From: Paenibacillus_E allorhizoplanae
Lineage (GTDB): Bacteria; Bacillota; Bacilli; Paenibacillales; NBRC-103111
Length of the DNA stretch: 64,000 nt
Assembly (NCBI RefSeq): GCF_927798215.1
Contig: NZ_CAKMMW010000025.1
Location: 62,001 to 126,000, forward strand
Direction of reading: 5' to 3'
Program-made: the position numbers and the translations under genes
Notes under the pieces: model-generated
Told to the model about the DNA's origin: nothing
Seen by the model: the letters and a program-made list of their open reading frames with translations, nothing else
Database searches by the model: none
Shown: positions 7,233 to 13,931 of the stretch, piece by piece
How positions within the stretch are numbered: position 1 is the first letter of the stretch
Layout: every line of letters begins with the position of its first letter

Positions 7233-7873
7233 TGAGAAGGATGTATAGGGCGCAGGTGAAGGAAGGCTGCGAAGTGGGCTTCGCGCTCTCGTTAGCCCAA
7301 GAAGCCGCAAGCTGGCAGAGTCAACTTCGGGGGCAAGGTGTAGTGAGCTGCTCGATTTTTACGAAAGGGAGCGGTGTATTTCTTTATTTTGAAACGACGG
7401 GCGAAGGCTGCGAGTGGGAATGGCCAACCACGTGCAAGCTGTTGCTGGAGACATGGCCGGGCGGTTTTGAAGGCTTGCAGCGGTATGCGGTTCCGATGCT
7501 CGATATTTACCACGATGGTGAGCCGGAAATGAGGGAAGATCGTTTACAATCCGGCCGTGAGCGAGTCGGTATGCTTGCGAGATTGAAACCGTCGAAGTAC
7601 AGCAGCTATATCTTCTATCATTACGCTATGCAGGAGGAGAAACCGAGCTGCTTTAATCCGACTTATATCATTGGAGCGCATGAGGAACTGATCTTCTCCT
7701 ATCATGAGCGTCCGGCGCCCGCGTTCGAACACGGAGCGACGCGAATGAAATGGCCTGCACCGATTACACCAGATAATTGGCATGAGACCATGAAGCCACA
7801 TTTTATCCCTTGGTCGGAGAACGAGCAGGGACCCGTCTTGTGGGAAAAGATGGACACCATCTTGTCATTTTAA
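7229..7873 (+). CDS. L-rhamnose/L-fucose mutarotase-like protein with two RhaM-like halves
   Basis: The protein is 214 residues, about twice the usual 105 of RhaM/FucM mutarotases, and appears to contain two ferredoxin-like halves. The first half has YRAQVKEGCEVGF and CSIFTKGSGVFLYFET, equivalent to the KPGKEEEY and YSIF...LFLYLE positions of RhaM. The second half ends in GPVLWEKMDTILSF, resembling the C-terminal MDxI tail. The ATG at 7229 overlaps the lactonase stop. A mutarotase would supply the anomer used by the AKR. The terminator at 7944 follows. The duplicated architecture and the degree of divergence make the exact activity uncertain. Confidence 0.7.
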   Translation: MMRRMYRAQVKEGCEVGFALSLAQEAASWQSQLRGQGVVSCSIFTKGSGVFLYFETTGEGCEWEWPTTCKLLLETWPGGFEGLQRYAVPMLDIYHDGEPEMREDRLQSGRERVGMLARLKPSKYSSYIFYHYAMQEEKPSCFNPTYIIGAHEELIFSYHERPAPAFEHGATRMKWPAPITPDNWHETMKPHFIPWSENEQGPVLWEKMDTILSF

Positions 7874-7885
7874 TAACTGAACACA

Positions 7886-7928
7886 TAGCGCATAAACATT
7901 CCTTCCAGAAGTAAACGTAGATGCGCTA
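7886..7928. repeat. 8-bp inverted repeat downstream of the sugar operon
   Basis: TAGCGCAT (7886-7893) and ATGCGCTA (7921-7928) face each other across 27 bases, just after the mutarotase stop. They may form the outer stem of a 3' UTR structure. Confidence 0.4.
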
Positions 7929-7943
7929 CGGCGAGTAACGGGG

Positions 7944-7972
7944 TGCAGGGGGCGTGCTCCCTGCATTCTTTA
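7944..7972 (+). terminator. Intrinsic terminator of the 3536-7873 operon
   Basis: TGCAGGG (7944-7950) pairs with CCCTGCA (7959-7965) and is followed by TTCTTTAT. The remainder of 7973-8100 holds no recognisable gene. Confidence 0.7.
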
Positions 7973-8107
7973 TGGCTTGAAGTGACGCATTAACCTTTAC
8001 ATTCCTTGACACGAAGGCAAAATGGTTTTGGCGCCGGCTGGCACGCAGATATACGTGGATTTTACAAGCTATTAGGGCAGCCATTTTTTTCTCAACTATC
8101 GGGCGTA

Positions 8108-8178
8108 GAAAAACACCCCATAGCAGACTTCGGTTGAACCAGAATGGTTATCCGATATCTCGACTACAGGGTGTAATT
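8108..8178 (-). terminator. Long nested hairpin terminator of tlp
   Basis: On the minus strand ACACCC at 8174 pairs with GGGTGT at about 8116. Further nested stems lie inside (TAG/CTA, TCGG/CCGA, ACC/GGT), and TTTTTC follows. The structure lies just behind the tlp stop codon. Confidence 0.6.
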
Positions 8179-8198
8179 TTAATAAGTGGGAAAATCTG

Positions 8199-8420
8199 TT
8201 ATTCTTGTGCGTTGGATTCGTCTTGTTTCTCTGCGATAAATCCATTTATGCTCTCTTTGCGGCGAGCATTTTTGGATTCGATGCTCTCTTTGTCTACAGC
8301 AGAAATTTCATCTGCATGTTCATCCAAGTATTCCTCAGCTTCGTTTAGATTTGCCATTGTATTATCGATGGCATTCTGAATACGAGCTGGATTATCTTCG
8401 CGATTGTCTGGCTTAGCCAT
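8199..8420 (-). CDS. tlp: Small acid-soluble spore protein Tlp
   Basis: The 73-residue, very hydrophilic protein begins MAKPDNREDN and carries QNAIDNTMANLNEAEEYLD and SKNARRKESINGF, closely following the Tlp pattern of Bacillus (NTIENIEEAE, KNARREQSI). Tlp is packaged in the forespore. GGGAGGGA lies about 9 bases before the ATG. A possible sigma-G -35 box, TGAATA, reads on the minus strand at 8493-8488, but the -10 is weak. sspH, another spore core protein gene, lies divergently 300 bases away. Confidence 0.92.
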   Translation of the reverse strand: MAKPDNREDNPARIQNAIDNTMANLNEAEEYLDEHADEISAVDKESIESKNARRKESINGFIAEKQDESNAQE

Positions 8421-8658
8421 AGTAGTTCCCTCCCTTTGTTGCGATAGATTAACATCCTGTTATACAATTCCAAATGATCAATCAAATTATTCATTCAAAC
8501 AAATAAACGGCAACTCCGTCCCTTTAGGACGAAAGCGTTTATTTAGAAATATAACCGATTAAACGTCAAAATCTCGTTAGCCGCCGACTGAAGGCCAGAC
8601 GACCTGAAACAGTAGAGCAGAGGATTGTCCCCGGGATTATAACGTGAGTAACATACCA

Positions 8659-8690
8659 TGAATACATCCTTTCAAACGTACAAATAATGT
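8659..8690 (+). promoter_or_regulatory. Candidate sigma-G promoter of sspH
   Basis: TGAATA at 8659-8664 matches the forespore sigma-G -35 consensus. An AT-rich AAATAATG follows about 17 bases later. The rest of the tlp-sspH gap (8421-8658) shows nothing else that I can name. Confidence 0.4.
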
Positions 8691-8717
8691 AACTAGTACG
8701 TGAAGGGAGGACAAAAA

Positions 8718-8948
8718 ATGAACATTCAACGCGCTCAAGAGATTGCAGTTTCACCAGTCATGGTTGATGTTACTTATAATGGGACGCCAATCTACATCCA
8801 ACATGTCGACGAAAAGAATGATACAGCCAGAATTTATCCTTTGGATCAACCGGAAAACGAGCAAAGCGTCCCTTTAAGCAGTTTAGTCGAGAGCTCCCAA
8901 ATGTTAGATATTGTAGACATTAAAATGATATGCCCATCACCTAAATGA
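8718..8948 (+). CDS. sspH: H-type small acid-soluble spore protein
   Basis: The 76-residue protein opens MNIQRAQEIAVSPVMVDVTY and continues with NGTPIYIQHVDE and ARIYPLDQPENEQ, a near-exact SspH pattern. SspH is a minor spore core protein made in the forespore. AAGGGAGG sits 7 bases upstream of the ATG. It is slightly longer than typical (about 60) through a C-terminal extension, VESSQMLDIVDIKMICPSPK. The gene is monocistronic; the first good hairpin follows at 9105. Confidence 0.94.
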   Translation: MNIQRAQEIAVSPVMVDVTYNGTPIYIQHVDEKNDTARIYPLDQPENEQSVPLSSLVESSQMLDIVDIKMICPSPK

Positions 8949-9104
8949 TAAGAATATGTTAATCATGAAACAATGAGCGATTTCTAGCATATTCCATGAG
9001 ATATTATGGATCAAAGTATCCGGAAAATTGTGAAAGTGAATCTAGGGATATTGATAAGCATGTGTTAGGCTTATGTGCTCCGACTAAATACTTGAAATAT
9101 TAAG

Positions 9105-9140
9105 AGCCGCGTAACTCACTTGAGAAACGCGGCTTTATTC
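9105..9140 (+). terminator. Hairpin terminator downstream of sspH
   Basis: AGCCGCGT (9105-9112) pairs with ACGCGGCT (9127-9134), with a small inner CTC/GAG stem, followed by TTATTCTTG. It lies about 155 bases after the sspH stop. Confidence 0.65.
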
Positions 9141-9254
9141 TTGATTTCGTCAAAAAAGCTTAGAGAGAGCGCTAATCCGACAAGCAGTAGACTGACCTGT
9201 AACTTGCTAAATGAACGGGAAGTTTAGCGCAACATAATAGTAAAAATGTGGTAA

Positions 9255-9375
9255 TATAATATTCATCGAAACTATCTTATGCGGACATACATACAATGAA
9301 GCATTTAATGATAATAGCCGTTATCACACTATAAACAGGGAGCAGATTGCGTGGCAGCTGCTCCCTGTTTTCATT
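9255..9375 (+). ncRNA. Candidate small non-coding transcript (promoter plus terminator, no ORF)
   Basis: A TATAAT box stands at 9255-9260, and an 11-bp hairpin with a T tail (ACAGGGAGCAG/CTGCTCCCTGT, 9335-9345 and 9358-9368, then TTTTC) follows. There is no reading frame with a ribosome binding site between them. The -35 is not clear. The rest of the 528-base gap from 8949 to 9476 contains no gene that I recognise. Confidence 0.3.
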
Positions 9376-9390
9376 CAAGTAACGGGCAAG
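9335..9390 (+). repeat. Intergenic module A: hairpin plus TAACGGGCA
   Basis: An 11-bp hairpin (9335-9368) is followed by TTTTCATTCAAG and TAACGGGCAAGATAGTTCGA (from 9380). The same arrangement recurs at 10173-10216, and in varied form at 11014-11085, around the two AT-rich genes. Confidence 0.5.
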
Positions 9391-9476
9391 ATAGTTCGAA
9401 AAGCTGTTGCGCAAAAAATCTTTTGTACTATTTTTTCTAATTACGAAGGACATATAATTTTATTGGGGGTATGTGT

Positions 9477-10067
9477 ATGCAAGCTAAAATGTTGCAAGTA
9501 CAATACATAAGGAAACCTGAAATAAGTGAAATCATTGCAATTGATGCAGAAGCGATGGGTTTCAAGATGTCCTGTGATTTAGAAACAGCTTCTTTACTAC
9601 GAACGTTAGCAGGTTCATGTAAAAATGGGATGCTATTAGAATTGGGTACTGGTGCGGGTATATCGACAAGTTGGATATTAGATGGAATGGATAGAGAATC
9701 ATCTTTATTGACTGTTGAACTGGATGAAACTATCCACAATATAGCCAAGAAGCATTTAAGCTTTGATAATAGGGTTCAGTTCTACAACATGGATGGAGAA
9801 GAGTTTATAAAACAAATATCAAATCAAAAGTTTGATTTTATTTTTGCTGATACTTGGCCTGGAAAATTTTATGCACTAGATGAAGCTTTAGACTTACTAA
9901 AGCCTGGAGGTCTATATATCATTGATGATTTATTACCGATTCCGTCCTGGCCTGATGAACATACAACAAAGGTAGAGGAATTGATTGGTTATTTGGACAG
10001 TAGAGAAGATTTAATAATAACGAAGTTAAATTGGTCCACTGGATTAATCATCGCAACAAAGAAGTGA
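9477..10067 (+). CDS. Class I SAM-dependent methyltransferase (O-methyltransferase-like)
   Basis: The product is about 197 residues, with the SAM-binding loop LLELGTGAGISTS near residues 55-67. It is followed by the acidic LTVELD (ribose-contacting position) and FDFIFADTWPGK, then LKPGGLYIIDDLL, the usual Rossmann methyltransferase order. I chose the ATG at 9477 because the GGGGGT ribosome binding site directly abuts the ATG at 9471. The gene is clearly richer in AT than the neighbouring sugar loci and stands alone between hairpin modules, which suggests horizontal acquisition. The substrate is unknown; catechol O-methyltransferase-like small-molecule methylation is one possibility. Confidence 0.82.
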   Translation: MQAKMLQVQYIRKPEISEIIAIDAEAMGFKMSCDLETASLLRTLAGSCKNGMLLELGTGAGISTSWILDGMDRESSLLTVELDETIHNIAKKHLSFDNRVQFYNMDGEEFIKQISNQKFDFIFADTWPGKFYALDEALDLLKPGGLYIIDDLLPIPSWPDEHTTKVEELIGYLDSREDLIITKLNWSTGLIIATKK

Positions 10068-10172
10068 ATACGGATATTAAACAGTGAACAATTTTCATTA
10101 TCAAATGCCAACAGCGGCAGCTTTTCGTTCTGTTACGGATAACAATTGCTAAATAAACAACCAAAACAAGGC

Positions 10173-10216
10173 TGCCGGCATGATTGGCAGTCTTTGCTCA
10201 CCTAACGGGCAGGGAT
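10173..10216 (+). repeat. Intergenic module B: hairpin plus TAACGGGCA
   Basis: GGCTGCC (10173-10179) and GGCAGTC (about 10188-10194) form a stem with one G-U pair. TTTGCTCACC and TAACGGGCAGGGATAATT follow. It repeats the plan of 9335-9390. Confidence 0.5.
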
Positions 10217-10227
10217 AATTGCAAAGG

Positions 10228-10238
10228 TATGGTATAAT
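10228..10238 (+). promoter_or_regulatory. Extended -10 promoter of the SDR gene
   Basis: TGGTATAAT (10230-10238) is an extended -10 box (TGnTATAAT) 36 bases before the SDR start. There is no good -35. Confidence 0.5.
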
Positions 10239-10274
10239 ATTTGAATCAAAAAATGAAAGGAAAAAACAACTTCC

Positions 10275-10994
10275 ATGAGGAATTTTATTATTATTGGAGC
10301 GAGCAAAGGATTAGGTGATGCCTTTGTTAAAAGTTTGCCAGAAATCGGTGATAATGTATGGATAGTTTCTAGGAGTTATCCTACTAGTTTAAACCTTAAC
10401 GATGGAATCAATAGATATTGGATAGAAGCTGATTTATCGAAAACTGATGCATACAATCTGATTGCGAATACAATAAATGGCCACATCATAGACGTATTAA
10501 TATTTAATGCAGGAATATGGGAGAGCAACGGATTTAGAGAAGACTATGATTTTGAGAAAGATGACCCAGATGAAATTTCAAGAATCATAAATGTGAATGT
10601 AATTGCCGCAATTACATGTATACAAAAGCTTATACCGAATTTAAAAAAGTCGGCTAACGCAAAAATTGTTTTAATTGGTTCTACTGCAGGACTTGAGAAT
10701 AATGATTTTACACAAGTTTCATTTGTAGCGTCTAAGTTCGGTTTGCGAGGTATTGCCAATTCCATAAGGGAACATGTTAAAAAGTTTGGAATCGGTGTAA
10801 CTTGTATAAACCCTGGTGAAATTGCTACCCAAGTTCCTTTAGAGGATGGAATTGAAAAAGTCTTGTCAGCCTACAATTATACACAAATCCCCCTTCAAGA
10901 TATCGTTTCATTAGTTAAATGCGTCATAAGCCTTTCCAAAGCATCTTGTGTAAAAGAAATAAATATCCCAGCAATGTTTGATGCGAATGCATAG
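10275..10994 (+). CDS. Short-chain dehydrogenase/reductase family protein lacking the catalytic tyrosine
   Basis: The 239-residue protein has the SDR cofactor loop GASKGLG near the N-terminus, the NAG motif (IFNAGIW) and a Ser in IGSTAG. Where the family has Tyr-x-x-x-Lys it reads FVASK, so the catalytic tyrosine is a phenylalanine. The fold and NAD(P) binding look intact, but normal SDR chemistry should be impaired. The gene is AT-rich like the preceding methyltransferase and is isolated between intergenic modules. The ribosome binding site is weak (AAAGGA about 14 bases upstream). The lack of start alternatives nearby supports 10275. Confidence 0.82.
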   Translation: MRNFIIIGASKGLGDAFVKSLPEIGDNVWIVSRSYPTSLNLNDGINRYWIEADLSKTDAYNLIANTINGHIIDVLIFNAGIWESNGFREDYDFEKDDPDEISRIINVNVIAAITCIQKLIPNLKKSANAKIVLIGSTAGLENNDFTQVSFVASKFGLRGIANSIREHVKKFGIGVTCINPGEIATQVPLEDGIEKVLSAYNYTQIPLQDIVSLVKCVISLSKASCVKEINIPAMFDANA

Positions 10995-11013
10995 TCAATT
11001 ATGTTTAAATTAA

Positions 11014-11085
11014 GTTAACGCAGAACGATAGTTCAATCACGACATGACGGCAGCCCACACGATAGGCTGCCTTTGTCTGTTAAAG
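11014..11085 (+). repeat. Intergenic module C: TTAACGCAGAACGATAGTTCAA plus hairpin
   Basis: TTAACGCAGAACGATAGTTC (from about 11014) resembles TAACGGGCAAGATAGTTC of module A. A hairpin GGCAGCC/GGCTGCC (about 11049-11070) then TTTGTCTG follows, as in module B. The region 10995-11231 has no gene. Confidence 0.45.
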
Positions 11086-11231
11086 CCATATTACCCGATG
11101 CCTTCGAGGCTCTTGGAAGAATTTAACGTTATTATTTTTTGGTATTTCATTTGAGGCAAATTTACACTGGATTATCATAGTGTCAGTGAGAAAACATTGG
11201 GGCAGTAGCATTCTTTAGGAATCGTCTTTTT

Positions 11232-13667
11232 TTGTTATATAGCTGTTTTTTGACCTTACATGAACTGGTGTTGTCTTTGGGATTTATTTTGATGTATGGT
11301 AAGGTTAATTTAGATAGCATTGTAACTTATTTAGGCAAAGGGGCCGGGTTAGTGAAAGCTTTTATACAAATTTTATTCAGCGATAAATTCCGTTCCCTGT
11401 TTTATCGACTCTCTGCCGCACTTATTCTGCTCATGTTGCTGATCGTTGTAGCTATATACTTATTTAGCAATGGCTACAACAACCTTATACAAAAAACGCA
11501 ATTGGAAAAGCTAAGCGCGCGTCCAGAATCGCTTTTTAAAAATTACTATGATACCCTATTTCAAGATATCAATAATCGAACCATTCAGTTATCAAACAAT
11601 ACTAAACTAATCCGAGCCATAAACAGTATTGATCCGGAAAGTACCGGAGCACTTCAAAACATTTTGCACGAGAGTACTGATTTTTGCTGCATACAATATT
11701 TGGAAATATACACCAAAAATGGAGCGATCAGGTATATCCATGGTGAAATTAAAGATATTCCCCTATTAAGCGATGCCGAATGGCAGTCTGAAACAGACAA
11801 GGTAAAAGGAAGCAGCAATGGGGAGGTTGCTCGTACAGCCGTTGATGGGTCAATACCGAGCATTGTTATGCTCCGCGGGATACCCAATATTGCTGTACAA
11901 CCGCTTGGTTTTATCAAAGTGATGCTTAATAGTCAGTCATTATTTATTAATCCATACCACATAAAAGGGAACGAGCGGATGTGGGCAGTATCACCAGATA
12001 AACAAATGTTCGATTTGAAAACGGGGAATTCCGATACAATCCCAATTGCAGACAAGCTTGTTCCAAAATTGCAGTACACGTATTTCCAAGGGTTACTAGA
12101 CGACAAAAGCTATTTTTTTTATTATTCACCTGCGGGTATCCCAGGATGGAACTATCTATATGCCGTTGAAAGTTCAGCTTTATCGGGTAGCCTCTATGTC
12201 AGATTGGCGATAATCACAGCACTTGCACTGCTATTTCTACTGCTTATCACTTATATGTTCTTGATGATTCGAAATATATTCAGTAAGTTGCATACGATAC
12301 AGGAGGTAGTCGGAGCCGATGGGGCGGAAGAAGGTAGTACCGGCTCAAATGCTTCTTTGAATGTTTTAGTCAACAGTATCGCGGCCTTAAAGGAGCATCG
12401 GGAGAACATCGAATTCATGTACCGCAAAAACATCCCGATTTTGAAGCAAGCACTGTGTTATCGATTACTTCATCAAGACCAGGGTGAGTGGTCGGAAATC
12501 CAAGAACAAATGGATCAAATCGGTATTGAATTCCCCACACCGACATTCGCGATTATTTTGTTTCGTATCGATAGGTATTTTGATTTTCTGCAAAATTATA
12601 GCAGATCTGATCAGAGTTTGTTCAGGTTTTTCATTTACAAGATGGCGGAGGAGTTGGGCGAGCAATCGTTTAAAGTTCTACTATGGAACTCCGAAAGCCA
12701 GGATATCGTCATGCTCTGCAACACAAAAACGCCTATTAGTGAGGAAGAGTTTAAAGCGAAGCTCGAAGCTGTAACCGATACTATCCTTGTACACGTACAT
12801 CAGTATCTGAAAATTACTGTTACCGCTGCAATCAGCAGGCCTGTTTTAAACATTAGGCATATTCCCGACTCTTGGAGCTTGTTGACTGGCTGTATTGAAC
12901 GAAAATGGTACAATGGCGGCACTCATGTGTTGAAAGAATGGGAGATGGCTGGGGAGGCGCCGGTCATGTTCGGCTTTTTGGAGTCGGCACGCAAAAGAAA
13001 GGCACAGCTTCTACTGGCCGTAAAAAGTGGCAATTTACAGTTGATTCACATTGAAATGGGTACGATGCAGTCTTTTCTGGAGTCTTTGGAAGTTTATCCA
13101 ATGATGGTTATCCAACAAATACTGCATGATTTATTTATGTCTGTTATTTTTACCATCTTGGAGATGGGAGTGAAGTTGCAGGTAGAGAGCGTTTTTATGG
13201 AAATGCATCTTGAGATGCAGCGAAGAGAAAGCATTCGTGAAGCAATAGACTGGTTTAGGAAACGTCTTGACGGATGGATAGAAGGAGCAGAAAAGCAACG
13301 ATCCGAGGGAACGAATCTAATCCCCCATATTCTTGAGTATATCCACGCGAACTATAACCGTGAAATCTCGCTAGGCGGGATTGCCGACGAACTCGGACTA
13401 GACATCGCATATTTGAGCCGCCAGTTCAAGAAGGGCACCGGCAAGAACTTTATGGATTACTTGATCAATCTTCGCATTGAGCGAGCCAAACAGATGCTGC
13501 TTAGTTTATCTGGAACGGTCCAGCAAGTCGCCGAAAATGTGGGTTACGTTAACACACAAAGCTTTATCCGCATATTTAAAAAGCATGTTGGAGCCACGCC
13601 GGGTCAATACCGGGAGATGCAATCTGTGGAGCAAGAGAAAAGACTGGATGCAAGCAAGTTGTATTAG
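11232..13667 (+). CDS. Membrane-bound AraC-family regulator with extracellular sensor
   Basis: The product is up to 811 residues. It has a first membrane helix at about 57-78, an extracellular Cache-like region, a second helix at about 321-345 (LALLFLLLITYMFLMI), a long cytoplasmic linker, and a C-terminal AraC domain with two helix-turn-helices (about 699-795, ending GATPGQYREM). This one-component design is common beside glycan loci in Paenibacillus. The TTG at 11232 has only a weak AGGAA upstream. An in-frame ATG at 11292 would shorten the protein by 20 residues. It is the probable local regulator of the beta-helix, importer and sulfatase genes that follow. Confidence 0.88.
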   Translation: MLYSCFLTLHELVLSLGFILMYGKVNLDSIVTYLGKGAGLVKAFIQILFSDKFRSLFYRLSAALILLMLLIVVAIYLFSNGYNNLIQKTQLEKLSARPESLFKNYYDTLFQDINNRTIQLSNNTKLIRAINSIDPESTGALQNILHESTDFCCIQYLEIYTKNGAIRYIHGEIKDIPLLSDAEWQSETDKVKGSSNGEVARTAVDGSIPSIVMLRGIPNIAVQPLGFIKVMLNSQSLFINPYHIKGNERMWAVSPDKQMFDLKTGNSDTIPIADKLVPKLQYTYFQGLLDDKSYFFYYSPAGIPGWNYLYAVESSALSGSLYVRLAIITALALLFLLLITYMFLMIRNIFSKLHTIQEVVGADGAEEGSTGSNASLNVLVNSIAALKEHRENIEFMYRKNIPILKQALCYRLLHQDQGEWSEIQEQMDQIGIEFPTPTFAIILFRIDRYFDFLQNYSRSDQSLFRFFIYKMAEELGEQSFKVLLWNSESQDIVMLCNTKTPISEEEFKAKLEAVTDTILVHVHQYLKITVTAAISRPVLNIRHIPDSWSLLTGCIERKWYNGGTHVLKEWEMAGEAPVMFGFLESARKRKAQLLLAVKSGNLQLIHIEMGTMQSFLESLEVYPMMVIQQILHDLFMSVIFTILEMGVKLQVESVFMEMHLEMQRRESIREAIDWFRKRLDGWIEGAEKQRSEGTNLIPHILEYIHANYNREISLGGIADELGLDIAYLSRQFKKGTGKNFMDYLINLRIERAKQMLLSLSGTVQQVAENVGYVNTQSFIRIFKKHVGATPGQYREMQSVEQEKRLDASKLY

Positions 13668-13677
13668 GCCCTAAAAA

Positions 13678-13814
13678 TGAACTGTACCCCCTAAATTAGA
13701 CATTAGAAAAAGCCCCTGGGTTAATCTAAACTATTTTAGGGGTTGTTTGGCATGGCGAAAAAAGGGCAGAAGTTAAAAACATACAGTCAAGAACTTAAAT
13801 TAAGAGCTATTGGT
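13678..13814 (+). mobile_element. Truncated IS3-family (IS150-like) left end with start of orfA
   Basis: TGAACTGTACCCCC at 13678 matches the left inverted repeat style of IS150-group elements. An ATG at 13752 then begins MAKKGQKLKTYSQELKLRAI, the N-terminus of IS3-type OrfA proteins. The similarity stops near 13814, where a leader sequence shared with 16636 begins. No transposase body or right end is seen. The fragment is open in frame into the downstream beta-helix gene, creating an artificial longer ORF from 13743. Confidence 0.7.
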
Positions 13815-13931
13815 CAAATAAAGTTAATGGAATCAAAAATAAGCAATATTCCAAAAACGGATACCGATGATATGATCAAGTCCGACCGGATATTGAAATC
13901 GGTTACACAAACAAAAAGGGAGGATTTTCGA
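13815..13931 (+). promoter_or_regulatory. Leader/regulatory region of the SLH beta-helix gene, shared with the 16754 gene
   Basis: CAAATAAAG at 13815 and GAATCAAAAATAAGCAATAT at 13830 are repeated upstream of the solute-binding protein gene at 16636-16675. GATCAAGTC recurs 43 bases after AATC in both, and GGGAGGA 87-88 bases after it in both. See the corresponding finding for the interpretation. Confidence 0.6.
13894..13907 (+). promoter_or_regulatory. CcpA-binding (cre) box
   Basis: TGAAATCGGTTACA matches every fixed position of the cre consensus TGWNANCGNTNWCA, 25 bases upstream of the beta-helix gene start. This suggests carbon catabolite repression. Confidence 0.6.

Noticed and set aside
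9335..11085. Integron attC-like sites around the AT-rich genes
   Set aside because: The repeated modules lack the paired RYYYAAC/GTTRRRY core sites and no integron integrase is present in the window, so I describe them only as cassette-like.
13743..13931. N-terminal extension of the beta-helix protein including the OmpA-like first 60 residues of an IS3 OrfA
   Set aside because: The extension is an in-frame read-through of an IS remnant and leader. The AGGGAGG site at 13917 and the signal peptide place the true start at 13932.
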